A stretch of 64,000 nt of DNA from Metabacillus endolithicus (GCF_023078335.1 NZ_CP095550.1:2214001-2278000), one strand, 5' to 3'; shown: positions 15,652-26,602, counted from the stretch's first letter. Notes: a model not told the origin generated them from the letters alone. Numbers and translations are program-made.

Positions 15652-18487
15652 TTACTTCGCAGTTACTGCAGAAGTTGAAATTGAGTTACCTTTAACAGCT
15701 GAGAATACTGCGCTGTTTGCTGTAGCAGTTACATCAACAATATCGCTGCTAAGAGCTTTAACAACTAAAGCTTTATCAAGGTCAGTAATCGCAGATTCAT
15801 CTAATTTTAGGTATAGTGTATCATACGCATCTCCAGCAACTAGTGCAGTATCAGAAGTATCTTCATATACACCTTCGAAATCTGCTCCTAAGTCATTTCC
15901 ACCATAAGTTACTTCAAAATCAGCAGCTTCAATAGCATCAAGTGCAACACTATCACCAATAAGTTCTGAGAAAGAAAGTTTGATGTATAGTTCTGGTAAA
16001 GTATCTCCAGCTTCTGATGCGTCATCCGCAACTGTTACTAATGAAGCTGTATAAGTTGGAGTAACGTTCTCAACTAAAGAAACAGTAGTATAATATGGGT
16101 AGCCATTTCTACGCCATCTTTTGTTTTAACACCAGTAACTGTTACATTTCTAGAACCTGTAAGGTTATTAGAATCTTCTTTAAGAGTTAATGTAACAACA
16201 CTTCCACCATCAGCAGATAGGATTTCAGCTTTTTCTACAACCACACCATTGATGCTGTAATTAGCAACATTAGTTGCAGATGGACCATCAACTGGTTGAT
16301 TGAATGTAACTTTAACTTTACTTGAAATTTACTAGCAACTGCAGAAACACCACTTACAGTTTGCTTAACAGTTGGAGTATCTTCACCACGAGTGAATGTA
16401 ATCTTAGTAGTACCTAAGTTATTTACTCCGTCATCAACAGCACCAGTTAATGTTACAGTATAATCTGAACCCTTAGTAATAGCAGCACCTGAACCAGTAA
16501 ATTCAACATCCGCTAATTTCACTTTGTACTCTTTGTTAGCTGTTGATACTGCAGTAAGACCAGTAAGATCAATAGTTCCAGTAGTTGTTACATAGTCTTT
16601 AACTTGTGTTGCTGTAAGAGCAGTAATTGTATTAAGTGTAACAGCCTCATCAAATGTTAAGTGTAGGTATTCATAACCATCAGTACCCTTTTTAACTTCT
16701 GATTTAACAAGAGTTGGAGCTGTAGAATCAGCTGAGAAAGTTAATAGTTTAGAGAATGCATCACTTTGCTCACCAGAAAGGTCAGTTACAGCATTGTCAA
16801 CTAAACCAACAGTATGGTATCCAGCACTAACAGCTGCGAATTCTACTGTGTATTTTGTTTTATCAGTAGTATCTTGAGTGATAATTGCTTCTGTTCCAGC
16901 AAGAGCAGCTGTAGCATCGTTTGCTGTACGTGCAACACCGTCAATTGTAAAATCAGCTTCAGTTAAGTTATTAACTTCTTCGCTAAACTTAACTTCTACT
17001 TTATTTAATCCTTTTGGAGTAATTGAAGAAACAGTTGGTTTAACACCATCAAGTGAACCTTTAGATAATGAAACTGTTAATGGATTTGGTGAAGAAAGAT
17101 TTAATGCATAGTCTCTAGCTCCAATAACTGTTGCAACAATTTCTTTTCCAGCTGTAGCATTAACATCTGTGATAGTTAAGTCAACATAACCTTTATTAAT
17201 ATTAGCGTTGTCAACACTCACTCCTGCTGAAGTTCCGTCAGCAAATTTAAATGACCAACTTCCTTCATTGTTTAAAGGCTCAGAGAATTGAACACGAGTA
17301 ACGCCTGCTGATAACTTAGTAACTGAAGTAACTGAAGGAGCTACTTTATCAGAAGCACTGATTACTTGAGAAGTATATTCAGCAACCTCTTCTTCATTAA
17401 CAGTTTTAATAGTATCATCAGTTGTAACAGTGAAGTTTACATCGTTTAATGCACCTGATACTAGAGTTACTGTTAATGTTTTTCCATCTTCACTTAATTC
17501 TGCAAGTGATGCAGAAGTTACTGAGAATGATCCTGTACCACTAACTTTTGTAGCAGCAACTACAGTTCCTGATAATAAAGTTCCATCTGCAGAGTCAATA
17601 ACTGTGTCCGCATCAATAGCTTTATTAAAAGTAACTTGGAATTGCGCACCGTTAATCGCACTTACAGATTTAACTGCAGGAGCTAAAGTTGCTTCGTATG
17701 CTTCAACTGTAGCAGTTTCAGTAGCACGTAATGCTGCTTCGATTTCTGGAAGTTCAGGGTATACGCCTTCTAGATCAGGGTATAATTCTCTACCAGCTTC
17801 TTTGATTCCTACAGCGCGCTCTTTTAAACGATCTAATTTAGCTAAATCCGCTTCAACATTTGCAGTGTTACCAGCTGCGATGTCAGCGTTGATTTGGTTT
17901 AATAGATTGAATTGAGAAACTTCAAAGATGATTGCTTCACGAGTAAGCTTAGCATCTAATAAGAAACCTTCTTGGAAAGCTTCACGAACAGCTTCTCCAC
18001 GTACTTTACCGATTGTTCTTTCTGCTTTTTTGATTGCAGCAGATAGAGTATCGTATTGAGCTGCTACGTCTTCAGTGATTACTTCACCAGACTGTACGAA
18101 GTCATAAACTGGAGTAGTAGCTTCAGCTAATTCACCAGCTACGATATTTACTGCATCGATGTAACGAGCAGCGTAAGTTTGTAATTCAGTAGCTTGAGCA
18201 AGAGTAGCTTCGTAGTAAGCTTTCTCTTTACCAGAGAATGCAGCTACTTGAGCTTTTGCATTAGCAATAGACTTTTTAGCTGAATTGAATGCTGCTGTGA
18301 ATTCAGCAGATACAGTAAGATCAGTGTTACCGTAGAATTTTGTTAATGCTTTTGCATTTGTGCTTGCTTGTACTACTGCTTGTTCTACTGAAGATGCAGC
18401 AGCAGCTCCAGCTGGGTTAGCAGCAACAACAGTTGTTACAGCTGCAGCAGCTGTTAAACCAAACTTTGCGACTTTCTTTTTAGACAT
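15652..18487 (-). pseudogene. SbsC-type S-layer protein, full length but with two apparent frameshifts
   Basis: A signal peptide (MSKKKVAKFGLTAAAAVTTV..., cleavage near residues 28-31) leads to a helical N-terminal domain to about residue 270. This matches the wall-polymer-binding part of Geobacillus SbsC (AIIFEVSQFNLLNQI, LDRLKERAVGIKEAG). Ig-like modules then run to the C-terminus ...STSAVTAK at 15652. The frame is lost at 16317-16319 (A3 read as A4 restores FQVKVKVTFNQPVDG) and at 16097-16099 (C3 read as C4 restores MATPYYTTVSLVEN). Corrected length is about 945 residues. AAAGGGG precedes the ATG, and a long 5' leader lies upstream, as in highly expressed S-layer genes. Polysaccharide genes follow upstream. 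I regard it as the expressed S-layer gene. Confidence 0.85.
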
Positions 18488-18610
18488 TGTGTGTGTTCCC
18501 CTTTCGAGTTTTGAAAAATTATTGTTTTTATCAATAGGAGATATAGGTGTATAGCTAAATCCCTATTAATCTACTAACTATTCTAGCTATATTCTCCTGT
18601 ACATTTAGAA

Positions 18611-18639
18611 ATTATTTCATATTTTAGTAGAAAATTCAA
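18611..18639 (-). promoter_or_regulatory. Candidate S-layer promoter
   Basis: On the minus strand TTGAAT and AATAAT are separated by 17 bases, about 125 bases before the ATG. The rest of 18488-18871 is an AT-rich leader with no gene, including an AATAGG/CCTATT dyad near the 5' end of the expected mRNA leader. Confidence 0.4.
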
Positions 18640-18871
18640 CTATTTTTTTAGTTAATTTCTTCTATTTTATGAAAACCTTTCTCCCAGTTGAATACATTAC
18701 CAATAATATAACATAACTCGGAAAAATTCTAGTACTTTCGACTATTTTTATTTTCCAGTTTCTAGAAGTTTAATATTTCATTAAAATATTAAACTATGTT
18801 AACTATGGTAGAGTGCTAGGTAAGATGTATTACTATTCAAAATATATTTTATTTGAATAGCATGTATAAAA

Positions 18872-18904
18872 CAACCTTACACCAATATTATCGACATAAG
18901 GTTG
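18872..18904 (-). terminator. ugd terminator
   Basis: Arms CAACCTTA and TAAGGTTG are followed by TTTTAT on the minus strand, just after the ugd stop. Confidence 0.75.
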
Positions 18905-18921
18905 CAATTATTTAGACTTTT

Positions 18922-20235
18922 TTAAGATAAATTTTTAATGGATTTTCTTCCAATTGAGTGATATTCTACCTTATATTTTGTCGCTTCTTCTAGATCATAG
19001 CAGTTTCGACCGTCAAAAATAACCGGAACCTCTAACCAGTTCACGTAATCGTCAAATTTGATGCTTTTGATTTCATCCCACTCTGTCACGATGAAAACAA
19101 CGTCTGCCATCTTCACAGCTTCTTCTGCTGAATTTGTATAGATCGTTTCTCCTGGTAGTAGTTTTTTCGCATTATCCATGGCGATTGGATCATAACCTAC
19201 GACTTTAGCCCCTTCTTGCACTAGTTCATGAGCTAAAGTGATTGATGCTGCTTCACGCATATCATCTGTGTTAGGTTTGAACGCAAGGCCTAGTAATGCA
19301 ACTGTTTTGCCTTCCAGTGATCCAAAACGTTCTTTTGCTTTCTTAAGGAGTAAACGCTGTTGTTCGTTGTTTACCTGGATAACAGATTTTAATAAATTAA
19401 ACTCATGTTCAACGAAGCTTGCGATTTGAACAAGTGCGTTTGTATCCTTTGGAAAACATGACCCTCCATAGCCTATTCCGGCCTGCAAGAATTTATTCCC
19501 AATTCTATCGTCCATTCCCATACCTTTTGCAACATCACTTACATTAGCCCCTAATTTTTCACATAGGTTAGAAATTTCGTTAATGAAACTAATCTTTGTA
19601 GCAAGGAATGCGTTTGATGCATACTTGATCATTTCAGCACTTCGGATATCTGTTTTATAGATTGGAATGCCGAATGGTTTGTTTAGTTCTTCTATAATAG
19701 CTGCTGCTTGCTCTGAGTCTGCTCCAATGACAATACGGTCACCATTGAACGTATCAGACACAGCAGAGCCTTCACGAAGGAATTCTGGGTTTGAGACTAC
19801 TTCAACGTTTACGTCTTTAGCAAGGTACTCTAGAATGATACTCTTTACCCTTTCATTGGTTCCAACTGGCACTGTGCTCTTTGTGACAACCACTGCATCG
19901 TTTTGAAGGTTCTGTGCGATGTCTTTTGCCACCTGCTCAATGAAGCGTAGATCTGCCGTACCATCTTCACGTTGAGGAGTTCCTACTGCAATATAGGCCA
20001 CTTGTGCGTTGTTGAAAGCCTCTGCGTGCTTTGTTGTAAAGTTTAGGCGACCCGCTTTATAGTTTTTCACCATAAGCTCTTCTAAGCCTGGTTCAAAGAT
20101 TGGTGAGATGCCTTGTTTCATTCGTTCTACTTTTGATTCGTCAATGTCTACACATGTGACGTTGTGACCGATATCGGATAGGCATACGCCGGTAACAAGA
20201 CCAACATAGCCGGTTCCTACTACTGCAATTTGCAT
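18922..20235 (-). CDS. ugd: UDP-glucose 6-dehydrogenase
   Basis: The 437-residue protein oxidises UDP-glucose to UDP-glucuronate with NAD. Its Rossmann motif GTGYVGLVTG is at the N-terminus, SNPEFLREG is mid-protein, and the catalytic Cys is in GYGGSCFPKD. The ATG at 20235 is chosen over one at 20250 because GGAGG lies 8 bases before it. galU ends one base upstream, so the ribosome-binding site sits in the galU tail and the two are translationally coupled. UDP-glucuronate feeds teichuronic acid or another acidic wall polymer (TuaD role in B. subtilis). It is the last gene of the cluster before the S-layer gene. Confidence 0.95.
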   Translation of the reverse strand: MQIAVVGTGYVGLVTGVCLSDIGHNVTCVDIDESKVERMKQGISPIFEPGLEELMVKNYKAGRLNFTTKHAEAFNNAQVAYIAVGTPQREDGTADLRFIEQVAKDIAQNLQNDAVVVTKSTVPVGTNERVKSIILEYLAKDVNVEVVSNPEFLREGSAVSDTFNGDRIVIGADSEQAAAIIEELNKPFGIPIYKTDIRSAEMIKYASNAFLATKISFINEISNLCEKLGANVSDVAKGMGMDDRIGNKFLQAGIGYGGSCFPKDTNALVQIASFVEHEFNLLKSVIQVNNEQQRLLLKKAKERFGSLEGKTVALLGLAFKPNTDDMREAASITLAHELVQEGAKVVGYDPIAMDNAKKLLPGETIYTNSAEEAVKMADVVFIVTEWDEIKSIKFDDYVNWLEVPVIFDGRNCYDLEEATKYKVEYHSIGRKSIKNLS

Positions 20236-20236
20236 A

Positions 20237-21124
20237 TTACCTGCCTCCATTATCTTTGCTGACTACCTCTTTTAAGTACTCATACACTTGATTCTTTAAA
20301 TCATCGCGTTGTAGAGCGAAGTCAACAGATGCTTTAATAAAGCCGAATTTATCTCCTACATCATAGCGAACACCTGTGAATGGGTACGCTACAACAGATT
20401 GAATGTCGTTTAAGATTTTTAATGCGTCTGTTAATTGAATTTCTCCGCCAGCACCTGCTGGTAGATCATCTAAAATATTAAAAATGTCTGGAGTTAAGAT
20501 GTAACGACCCATGATCGCATAGTTAGATGGAGCCTCTTCCTTAGCTGGCTTTTCTACTAAAGAATCAACCGTAATAACTCCTGGCTTTTGCTGGTCCTGC
20601 TTAGGAGCGATAACTCCGTATTTCGATACATCCTCATCAGGTACAGGCTGAACACCAACAACAGAGCACTCATATTTTTCATACATATCAATTAATTGCT
20701 TTGTACATGGAACATCTGATTTAACGATGTCATCGCCTAAAAGCACCGCAAAAGGCTCGTTTCCGATAAAACGACTTGCACAGTTAATTGCATGGCCAAG
20801 ACCTTTTGGTTCCTTTTGACGGATGTAGTGGATGTTTGCAAGGTTTGAAATTTCTTGAACTTCTGCAAGAACTTTGTCCTTACCTTTTTTAGCTAGTGTT
20901 TCTTCTAACTCATATGATTTATCAAAATGATCTTCAATTGCGCGTTTACCACGGCCACTAACGATCATGATGTCTTCGATTCCAGATGCAACAGCTTCTT
21001 CAATAATATATTGAATCGTTGGTTTATCTACGATTGGTAGCATTTCCTTTGGTTGTGCTTTTGTTGCTGGTAAAAATCTTGTTCCTAACCCTGCTGCAGG
21101 GATAATCGCCTTACGTACTTTCAT
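20237..21124 (-). CDS. galU: UTP-glucose-1-phosphate uridylyltransferase
   Basis: The 295-residue protein makes UDP-glucose from UTP and glucose 1-phosphate, supplying Ugd and the glycosyltransferases. The nucleotide-binding motif [19 protein letters not shown], the VEKP motif and the [10 protein letters not shown] segment are intact, and length fits GalU/GtaB. A strong GGGGAGG site precedes the ATG. It lies between a family 2 glycosyltransferase and ugd in one minus-strand operon. It may be a cluster-specific paralogue of a housekeeping GtaB encoded elsewhere. Confidence 0.95.
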   Translation of the reverse strand: MKVRKAIIPAAGLGTRFLPATKAQPKEMLPIVDKPTIQYIIEEAVASGIEDIMIVSGRGKRAIEDHFDKSYELEETLAKKGKDKVLAEVQEISNLANIHYIRQKEPKGLGHAINCASRFIGNEPFAVLLGDDIVKSDVPCTKQLIDMYEKYECSVVGVQPVPDEDVSKYGVIAPKQDQQKPGVITVDSLVEKPAKEEAPSNYAIMGRYILTPDIFNILDDLPAGAGGEIQLTDALKILNDIQSVVAYPFTGVRYDVGDKFGFIKASVDFALQRDDLKNQVYEYLKEVVSKDNGGR

Positions 21125-21137
21125 GGTATTTCCTCCC

Positions 21138-21896
21138 CTATTTCAAATACGTTTTTTTAACTGCATTGAACGCATAGCCGGTAAAACTAAACACAGAGCG
21201 AAGTAGACCGAGCTTTTCAACGTCTCGGTAAACTTTCCATGTTTGTTTTGCAGCTTTTACTTTGTTACTAGAAATTGAGCCTGGCACCAATCGGTAATAG
21301 GCTAATACCTCTTGAAGACCATGTGCTTTGATGCCTCGTTTTAAAATCGAAAGCCATAGAGCGAAGTCTTGTCTTGTTCTGATGTTCGGCATTTCGATTG
21401 GACCTGTTTTTTCTATATTCACAACAGCTGTTAAGCAGCCAATGATTGTATTGCTTAGTAGACCGTTATAATCGATATTCCTTGGGACATCTATGACGCG
21501 GTCGAGCTTATTGCCGTCCACGTCCATTAACTGATACTTTGAATATGTAAACGCGTAATCATTGATTTCCATGAATTCGATTTGTTTTTCGAGCTTAGTA
21601 GGCACCCATAAATCATCGCTATCAAGGAAAGCAACATACTTGCCTTTAGCTGCTTTGATGGCTGTGTTACGAGCAACAGCAGCCCCGCTGTTTTCTGTTA
21701 ACTCTATTAGTTTGATTCTGCCATCTTTTTCTGTATACTCTCTTATTACTTTTCGTGATTCGTCCTTTGAGCAGTCATCCACGATTAGCATTTCCCAGTT
21801 TTGATAGGTTTGTGCGAGTACTGACTCAATCGTTGCCGGGATAAACTTTGTACTATTGTAAGAAGGTGTGATGATCGATACTAATGGCTTGTCCAC
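21138..21896 (-). CDS. Family 2 glycosyltransferase
   Basis: The 252-residue enzyme has a GT-A fold: SIITPSYNS at the start, VDDCSKD for nucleotide-sugar binding, and the DxD-type motif in FLDSDDLW. The acceptor region includes RQDFALWL, typical of TuaG-like transferases of teichuronic acid and capsule clusters. It has no membrane segments, so it acts at the cytoplasmic face on a lipid-linked acceptor. The genes on either side are spaced by 13 to 15 bases, so it belongs to the operon. Donor and linkage cannot be told. Confidence 0.88.
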   Translation of the reverse strand: MDKPLVSIITPSYNSTKFIPATIESVLAQTYQNWEMLIVDDCSKDESRKVIREYTEKDGRIKLIELTENSGAAVARNTAIKAAKGKYVAFLDSDDLWVPTKLEKQIEFMEINDYAFTYSKYQLMDVDGNKLDRVIDVPRNIDYNGLLSNTIIGCLTAVVNIEKTGPIEMPNIRTRQDFALWLSILKRGIKAHGLQEVLAYYRLVPGSISSNKVKAAKQTWKVYRDVEKLGLLRSVFSFTGYAFNAVKKTYLK

Positions 21897-21911
21897 GCTT
21901 TTCCCTTCCTT

Positions 21912-23000
21912 CTATAATAAATTCTTTTGATAGAGGGAAACCATATAAGCAGCGTTTTCCTCCCATTGGTAATGCTTTGACACATGCTCGCGTCCAAGCT
22001 TACCCATCTTTTTGCCTTCTTCAGGGTTATGAATGAAGTAAATCATTTTGTCTGCGATCGCTTGAGCATCCTTTGTTGGGATAACGAAGCCTGTTTGCTT
22101 ATCTAGCACAACCTCAGGCAGTCCACCAACATTTGCAACAACAACCGGAACTTCACAGGCTTGAGCTTCAACTGCCGCAACCCCGAAGCTTTCACTATCA
22201 AGAGTTGATGGCACAAAAAACACATCGAACTCGTTGATTTTGTTCGGAACTTGGTCATGTGGGATTTTCCCCGTAAAGGTTGTTTGGTCAGCAATGTTTA
22301 ACTCTTGAGCCAAATTCTGATATTCCTCAAGCTTTGGACCTCCCCCAACAATTGTGAGGTGTGTGTTTTTATATGTTAGCTCGTCCACTTGCTCCTTAAA
22401 AAGAGCATACCCTTGTAGCAGATAACGAATACCGTACTTTTCTGTCATCGTTTTAACAATTCCGAAGTTTACCTTGTCCGATTCAGTACGTACTTCATTC
22501 GGCTTAAACACATCAAGGTTCACACCAAATGGAGTTACTTCGATTTTCTTATCTGTATATTGAGCTGTTTCTACCTTCATGACTTCACTCGTTGAGCCAA
22601 TCATGTCAGCTTTTCCCAATGCATATTTTACCATATATGTATTTAAAGCACCTTCTTTTGGGAAGTCAAAAATATCCATTCCCCAAACCGAAATCACATA
22701 CGGGTGAAAATTCGCCAGTGCTCCGATCACTCCATAGCTCGATACATAGTGAGCATGAAGAATATCCGGCTTCTCCTCTTTTAAAATTTTCTTAAGAGTT
22801 GATACCGTTAAAAAATATGTTAGTTTATTTGAACCTACATTAAGGTAGCGCGTTTTAACGTTTTTCCAATGCGAACGATCTTGATCATCCTTGTGGCTGT
22901 CAAAGCTAATGTTGATAATGTCAAAACCTTGTTTATCATAATAATCAAGGAACTTTTTTGTGTGAACATTACTTGCTGGTCCTAAGACGGCAATCTTCAT
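21912..23000 (-). CDS. Family 4 glycosyltransferase
   Basis: The 362-residue enzyme has a GT-B fold. It starts MKIAVLGPASNVHTKKF, has the HAHYVSSYG acceptor-side motif, and in the C-terminal domain VTPFGVNLDVFKP, VGGGPKLEEYQ and the ESFGVAAVEAQACEVPVV loop with the E-x7-E type retaining signature. It resembles TuaC-like transferases. It sits in the operon between two other glycosyltransferases (stop to start 4 bases from the upstream gene). It probably adds one sugar of the repeat unit. Confidence 0.88.
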   Translation of the reverse strand: MKIAVLGPASNVHTKKFLDYYDKQGFDIINISFDSHKDDQDRSHWKNVKTRYLNVGSNKLTYFLTVSTLKKILKEEKPDILHAHYVSSYGVIGALANFHPYVISVWGMDIFDFPKEGALNTYMVKYALGKADMIGSTSEVMKVETAQYTDKKIEVTPFGVNLDVFKPNEVRTESDKVNFGIVKTMTEKYGIRYLLQGYALFKEQVDELTYKNTHLTIVGGGPKLEEYQNLAQELNIADQTTFTGKIPHDQVPNKINEFDVFFVPSTLDSESFGVAAVEAQACEVPVVVANVGGLPEVVLDKQTGFVIPTKDAQAIADKMIYFIHNPEEGKKMGKLGREHVSKHYQWEENAAYMVSLYQKNLL

Positions 23001-23003
23001 CTC

Positions 23004-24140
23004 TTAGTTCCTCCCTTCTTTTATGCGCAGCATATCGTTTGCCACCTTGCGTACTCTTGCATACCAGCTATGGTTTTCCCATGCTTTTAGCTCGATGTTT
23101 TGTTTTGTTTGATTGTAGGTGTCAGGCTGCAAAAGGTCGAGAATCGCCTTTCCGTATTGTTCTGGATCAACTGTTGACACAGCGCCAAAGCCTTCTTCTT
23201 GTAAAAGCCTAGCTTGAGCATCACAATCTGTTCCCACAACAGGCAAGTGGTGTGAAAGATATTCGAACAATTTAACAGGCACAGCAAAATCATGGTACGC
23301 ATTTTTCTCCCTTGGGATAAGTGCCAAGTGGGAACGGTCGTATACTTCGATAAGCTGATCCCCTGATAGATGACTCACCTTTAACCAATGATATTGCTCG
23401 TACTTATGCATTTCTTGATATTTAGTGTACTCATTTTCACGGCAGACTAATTCAAGATTAATCACATGATCGTTTTCATTTAGTACTTTGAATGCTTCAA
23501 GAAGCATTAGCATTCCTACTTGATCACTAATTCCACCGACGAAAACTGCTTGATATGGCTTTTCTAGCTTTAATGAAATGTTGTTTCTTATTTCTACTTT
23601 CTCCATTCCAGGAGGCAGTTCACTTACTTCACCTTGCCAACCCACATATTTGTTCATTTCTAATGAAGGAAGATATAAGAGATCAACATACTTCTGGTAT
23701 GTTTTTAGCTCCTGCTTGTAAACTTGTCTCATTAAATAGCGTAAAAACTTGATTCCTTTTGGCGGTACATACATGTCGTCAAATTTCCAATACACATCTC
23801 GATAAAACAAGCTGATCGGAATGTTATGCTGTTTTAATGTATTCCAGAAACCGCTGTCTAGCTTTACGTTTTTAGGCTTGCGATCTGGATCTGTGAACCA
23901 ATAAGGCATTGTGCTGTTTTCCATGTAACAGAAAAGGGCATTGTTGTAGTCGTTACGCGCATGATAATGTTCGATTGCAGCTTGTCTTTCTGACGTTGTT
24001 CCAGAAATCACAACTAACTCAAGACTTTCTTCTTCACAATATTGCTTAAATGCTTCAACAATTCGTTTCGGTCTAACACCTGATCCGCTTTTCGGATTTT
24101 TTTGCAGTTCATATGGAAAGTACACGAGAATGTGCTTCAT
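23004..24140 (-). CDS. Glycosyltransferase, TuaH-like GT-B enzyme
   Basis: The 378-residue protein begins MKHILVYFPYELQKNPKSGS and has the C-terminal GT-B segments PREKNAYHDFAVPVKLFEYL and PVVGTDCD. These fit the TuaH group of teichuronic acid glycosyltransferases. No membrane segments are visible. A terminator-like structure lies between it and the epimerase gene upstream, so it may begin a sub-operon or be expressed by read-through. The next gene follows after 3 bases. Confidence 0.82.
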   Translation of the reverse strand: MKHILVYFPYELQKNPKSGSGVRPKRIVEAFKQYCEEESLELVVISGTTSERQAAIEHYHARNDYNNALFCYMENSTMPYWFTDPDRKPKNVKLDSGFWNTLKQHNIPISLFYRDVYWKFDDMYVPPKGIKFLRYLMRQVYKQELKTYQKYVDLLYLPSLEMNKYVGWQGEVSELPPGMEKVEIRNNISLKLEKPYQAVFVGGISDQVGMLMLLEAFKVLNENDHVINLELVCRENEYTKYQEMHKYEQYHWLKVSHLSGDQLIEVYDRSHLALIPREKNAYHDFAVPVKLFEYLSHHLPVVGTDCDAQARLLQEEGFGAVSTVDPEQYGKAILDLLQPDTYNQTKQNIELKAWENHSWYARVRKVANDMLRIKEGRN

Positions 24141-24191
24141 CTATTTCGTCCCTCAATTCAACTAGTTTCGTTTTTCGAACTACGACAAAAA

Positions 24192-24234
24192 CTCCCGCCA
24201 CTCCTATCTATGGATAGGTTCGTCAAGACGGGAG
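24192..24234 (-). terminator. Nested hairpin between epimerase and glycosyltransferase genes
   Basis: Outer arms CTCCCG/CGGGAG enclose inner arms CCTATC/GATAGG. On the minus strand the outer stem is followed by TTTTTGTCG. It works as an intrinsic terminator or attenuator inside the polysaccharide cluster. Confidence 0.7.
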
Positions 24235-24242
24235 ATATTGTT

Positions 24243-25151
24243 TTACTTATAAAAATTTAATGTGTTTTGTAGTCCTTCTAGTAGTGATGTTTTCGGATTC
24301 CAGTTTAACTGCTCCTTCGTCACTTTGTTGCAAAGGACACTCTTACGGATATCTCCGCTTCGTTCTTCTTTATAATTGACTTCCAAAGAAGTTCCTGCTG
24401 CTTCTTGCATCGTTTCAAAAAGCTTGTTCACAGTAATTTCCTCTCCGGAAGATACATTCAATGTTTGATTATGACCCATTGTTAATGCAGAAACATTTGC
24501 CGCAGCAACGTCTTCTACATAAACAAAGTCTCTTGTTTGCTCACCGTCACCAAAGATTGTCGGAGCTTTTCCATTTGCTAAGCAATCAGAAAAAATCGCA
24601 ATAACTCCACCTTCACCGTGTGCATCTTGGCGAGGCCCGTACACGTTAGCATAACGCAAAATGGTGTAATCTAGTCCAAATGTTTGACTAGCCATTTTTA
24701 AATAATATTCAACCGACAGCTTTGAAACCCCATACGGAGATAATGGGCTTGTCGGATGATTTAAATCGACTGGTAGTGAAACAGGATTTCCGTAAACAGC
24801 TGCAGATGATGCAAACACCATTTTCTTCACTCCATATTTCTTTGCCAGGTTAATTAAATTTACTGAACCACGTATATTTACGTTTTCATCGTACAATATA
24901 TCATTTATTGAAGAAGCTACACTAACCTGTGCAGCTTGATGAATAATCGCTTCAGGTTGAAAATCCTGGATCACTTTCTCCATCAAATCACTGTTGATGT
25001 CACAATCCATAATTTGGACACTTGGATCTAGATTTTTCTTGTGTCCTGACACAAGGTTATCAACCACATATACATCATGCTTTTCTCGAATTAATTTATC
25101 GACGATATGTGAACCGATAAATCCACATCCGCCAGTTACAAGAACCTTCAT
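24243..25151 (-). CDS. NAD-dependent sugar epimerase (UDP-glucose 4-epimerase type)
   Basis: The 302-residue short-chain dehydrogenase/reductase has the NAD motif GGCGFIGSH, the VDNLVSG segment, catalytic SSAAVYG and YGVSK (Tyr-x3-Lys), and RYANVYGPRQ. These fit extended SDR epimerases such as GalE or WbpP. The substrate is probably UDP-glucose/UDP-galactose or the N-acetyl forms, feeding the transferases downstream. It follows the initiating sugar transferase by 21 bases. Confidence 0.88.
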   Translation of the reverse strand: MKVLVTGGCGFIGSHIVDKLIREKHDVYVVDNLVSGHKKNLDPSVQIMDCDINSDLMEKVIQDFQPEAIIHQAAQVSVASSINDILYDENVNIRGSVNLINLAKKYGVKKMVFASSAAVYGNPVSLPVDLNHPTSPLSPYGVSKLSVEYYLKMASQTFGLDYTILRYANVYGPRQDAHGEGGVIAIFSDCLANGKAPTIFGDGEQTRDFVYVEDVAAANVSALTMGHNQTLNVSSGEEITVNKLFETMQEAAGTSLEVNYKEERSGDIRKSVLCNKVTKEQLNWNPKTSLLEGLQNTLNFYK

Positions 25152-25172
25152 ACTAGAGATGTCCTCCTAAAG

Positions 25173-25829
25173 CTACCTAGCACCTTCACCTGTAAAGATA
25201 ACTCTTATTGTCTTAATTGCCGTGTTTAAATCTAATAGAAATCCCATGTTTTTTATATAAATTAAATCATATTCTAATTTTTCTTTTGGTGTAATGTCGT
25301 AACCGCCATTCACCTGCGCCCAGCCAGTTAAGCCCGGCTTCACTAATAAACGCATTTTAAAGCCTGGAATGTCACGCTCAAACTCTTCTGTGAATTCAGG
25401 TCTTTCAGGACGAGGACCAATTAAGCTCATGTCCCCTCTAATCACGTTAACTAATTGCGGAAGCTCGTCAATACGTGTTTTACGAATAAACGCGCCCACT
25501 TTCGTTACACGAGGATCATTCTTACTTGCCCACTGTGCGCCGTTTTTCTCGGCATCTGATCTCATAGAGCGAAGTTTGATCACGTTGAAGTTTTTCCCTT
25601 TATAGCCTACACGCTCTTGGAAAAACAATGCATTACCCGGTGATTCCAGCTTAATCAAGATCATCGTGATTAAAACGATAGGGGTAGCAAAGATTAAGCC
25701 AATGCTTGCAACTAGAATGTCAAAAAAACGTTTTAAATATAAGTTATATACTGTTTCCTTCGGTATTACGGCTAATCGTTGATATGAACTTGTTTGAAAT
25801 ATTGTTGACTCTGCTCGATTTATTGCCAT
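25173..25829 (-). CDS. Undecaprenyl-phosphate sugar-1-phosphate transferase
   Basis: At 218 residues it is the short catalytic form of the bacterial sugar transferase family (PF02397; TuaA, EpsL-like). A single membrane segment follows [15 protein letters not shown], then KLRSM, the basic [12 protein letters not shown] and IGPRPERP motifs, and [13 protein letters not shown]. It loads the first sugar phosphate onto undecaprenyl phosphate and so starts the polymer. The ATG at 25829 is preferred, with GAGGTG 6 bases ahead, over an upstream ATG that adds a hydrophobic stretch. It is the first gene of the cluster. Confidence 0.9.
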   Translation of the reverse strand: MAINRAESTIFQTSSYQRLAVIPKETVYNLYLKRFFDILVASIGLIFATPIVLITMILIKLESPGNALFFQERVGYKGKNFNVIKLRSMRSDAEKNGAQWASKNDPRVTKVGAFIRKTRIDELPQLVNVIRGDMSLIGPRPERPEFTEEFERDIPGFKMRLLVKPGLTGWAQVNGGYDITPKEKLEYDLIYIKNMGFLLDLNTAIKTIRVIFTGEGAR

Positions 25830-26602
25830 CCTTATCACCTCAAATACTAAAAACATGGCTATCAAAAAAATAGAGAACCTTCTAGTGGTACTCATATAGT
25901 TCAAACACTTTTATTAACAAATCATCATAAAAAAAATATCACTTGGAACGCAAAAGGTCAACAAGAACATTTAGAATTACTGGATAAATAATCCTCAATT
26001 TGTTTTTCTTTTGTCATAGCAGATCAGAGACAGAAGTCCTACAATTACTTATTAATGTAGGTAACCTGAGCGCTTTTCATTCACATATTGTTAAAAAAGT
26101 GCTTAACACATTAAGGCAAATATACTTTTTATACAATTGCCTCAATCAGAATATTTTCTAATCAGCGGGTTAAGCTAGGTTCGTCATCATACACTTCGAA
26201 CCTTATCTTTCTTTTGTAGCCGTTCCCCTAAGAAACTATACAACATTCCTATCCATCCTACTATTGGAATTTGCAATTTTGAATAGAAAATATGATAAAT
26301 TTGTGAAACTTGTTTTGCCTAGTTAGCGTCTAACTACTATATAACCCTACATAAGAAAAAAATAACCTTAATTTTTATATAAATCGTCTACCATACTTGA
26401 AAAAGATTCTAAAAGCGGAAAGTTTGATCATACATGTTCTCTCTTCTGAAAATCCAAACTATAAAATAGACTTGTCACCATTATACACAAATCCGACAGG
26501 TTCTAGAATGATTTCAACAATTTTTGACAAAAGAGGATTGTGTAACCAGTCCCGGTCGCTCTATAATTTTCTTAGACCTAAAACAAAAAGGATGAACTAG
26601 AT
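25830..26602. other. Long divergent intergenic region
   Basis: About 770 AT-rich bases separate the polysaccharide operon (minus) from the LCP gene (plus). They must hold both promoters. A short plus-strand frame at 26397-26600 has no ribosome-binding site and I do not accept it as a gene. I find no clear structured RNA. Confidence 0.45.

Noticed and set aside
26397..26600. 67-codon plus-strand frame before the LCP gene
   Set aside because: No ribosome-binding site, no recognisable sequence; likely part of the LCP 5' region.
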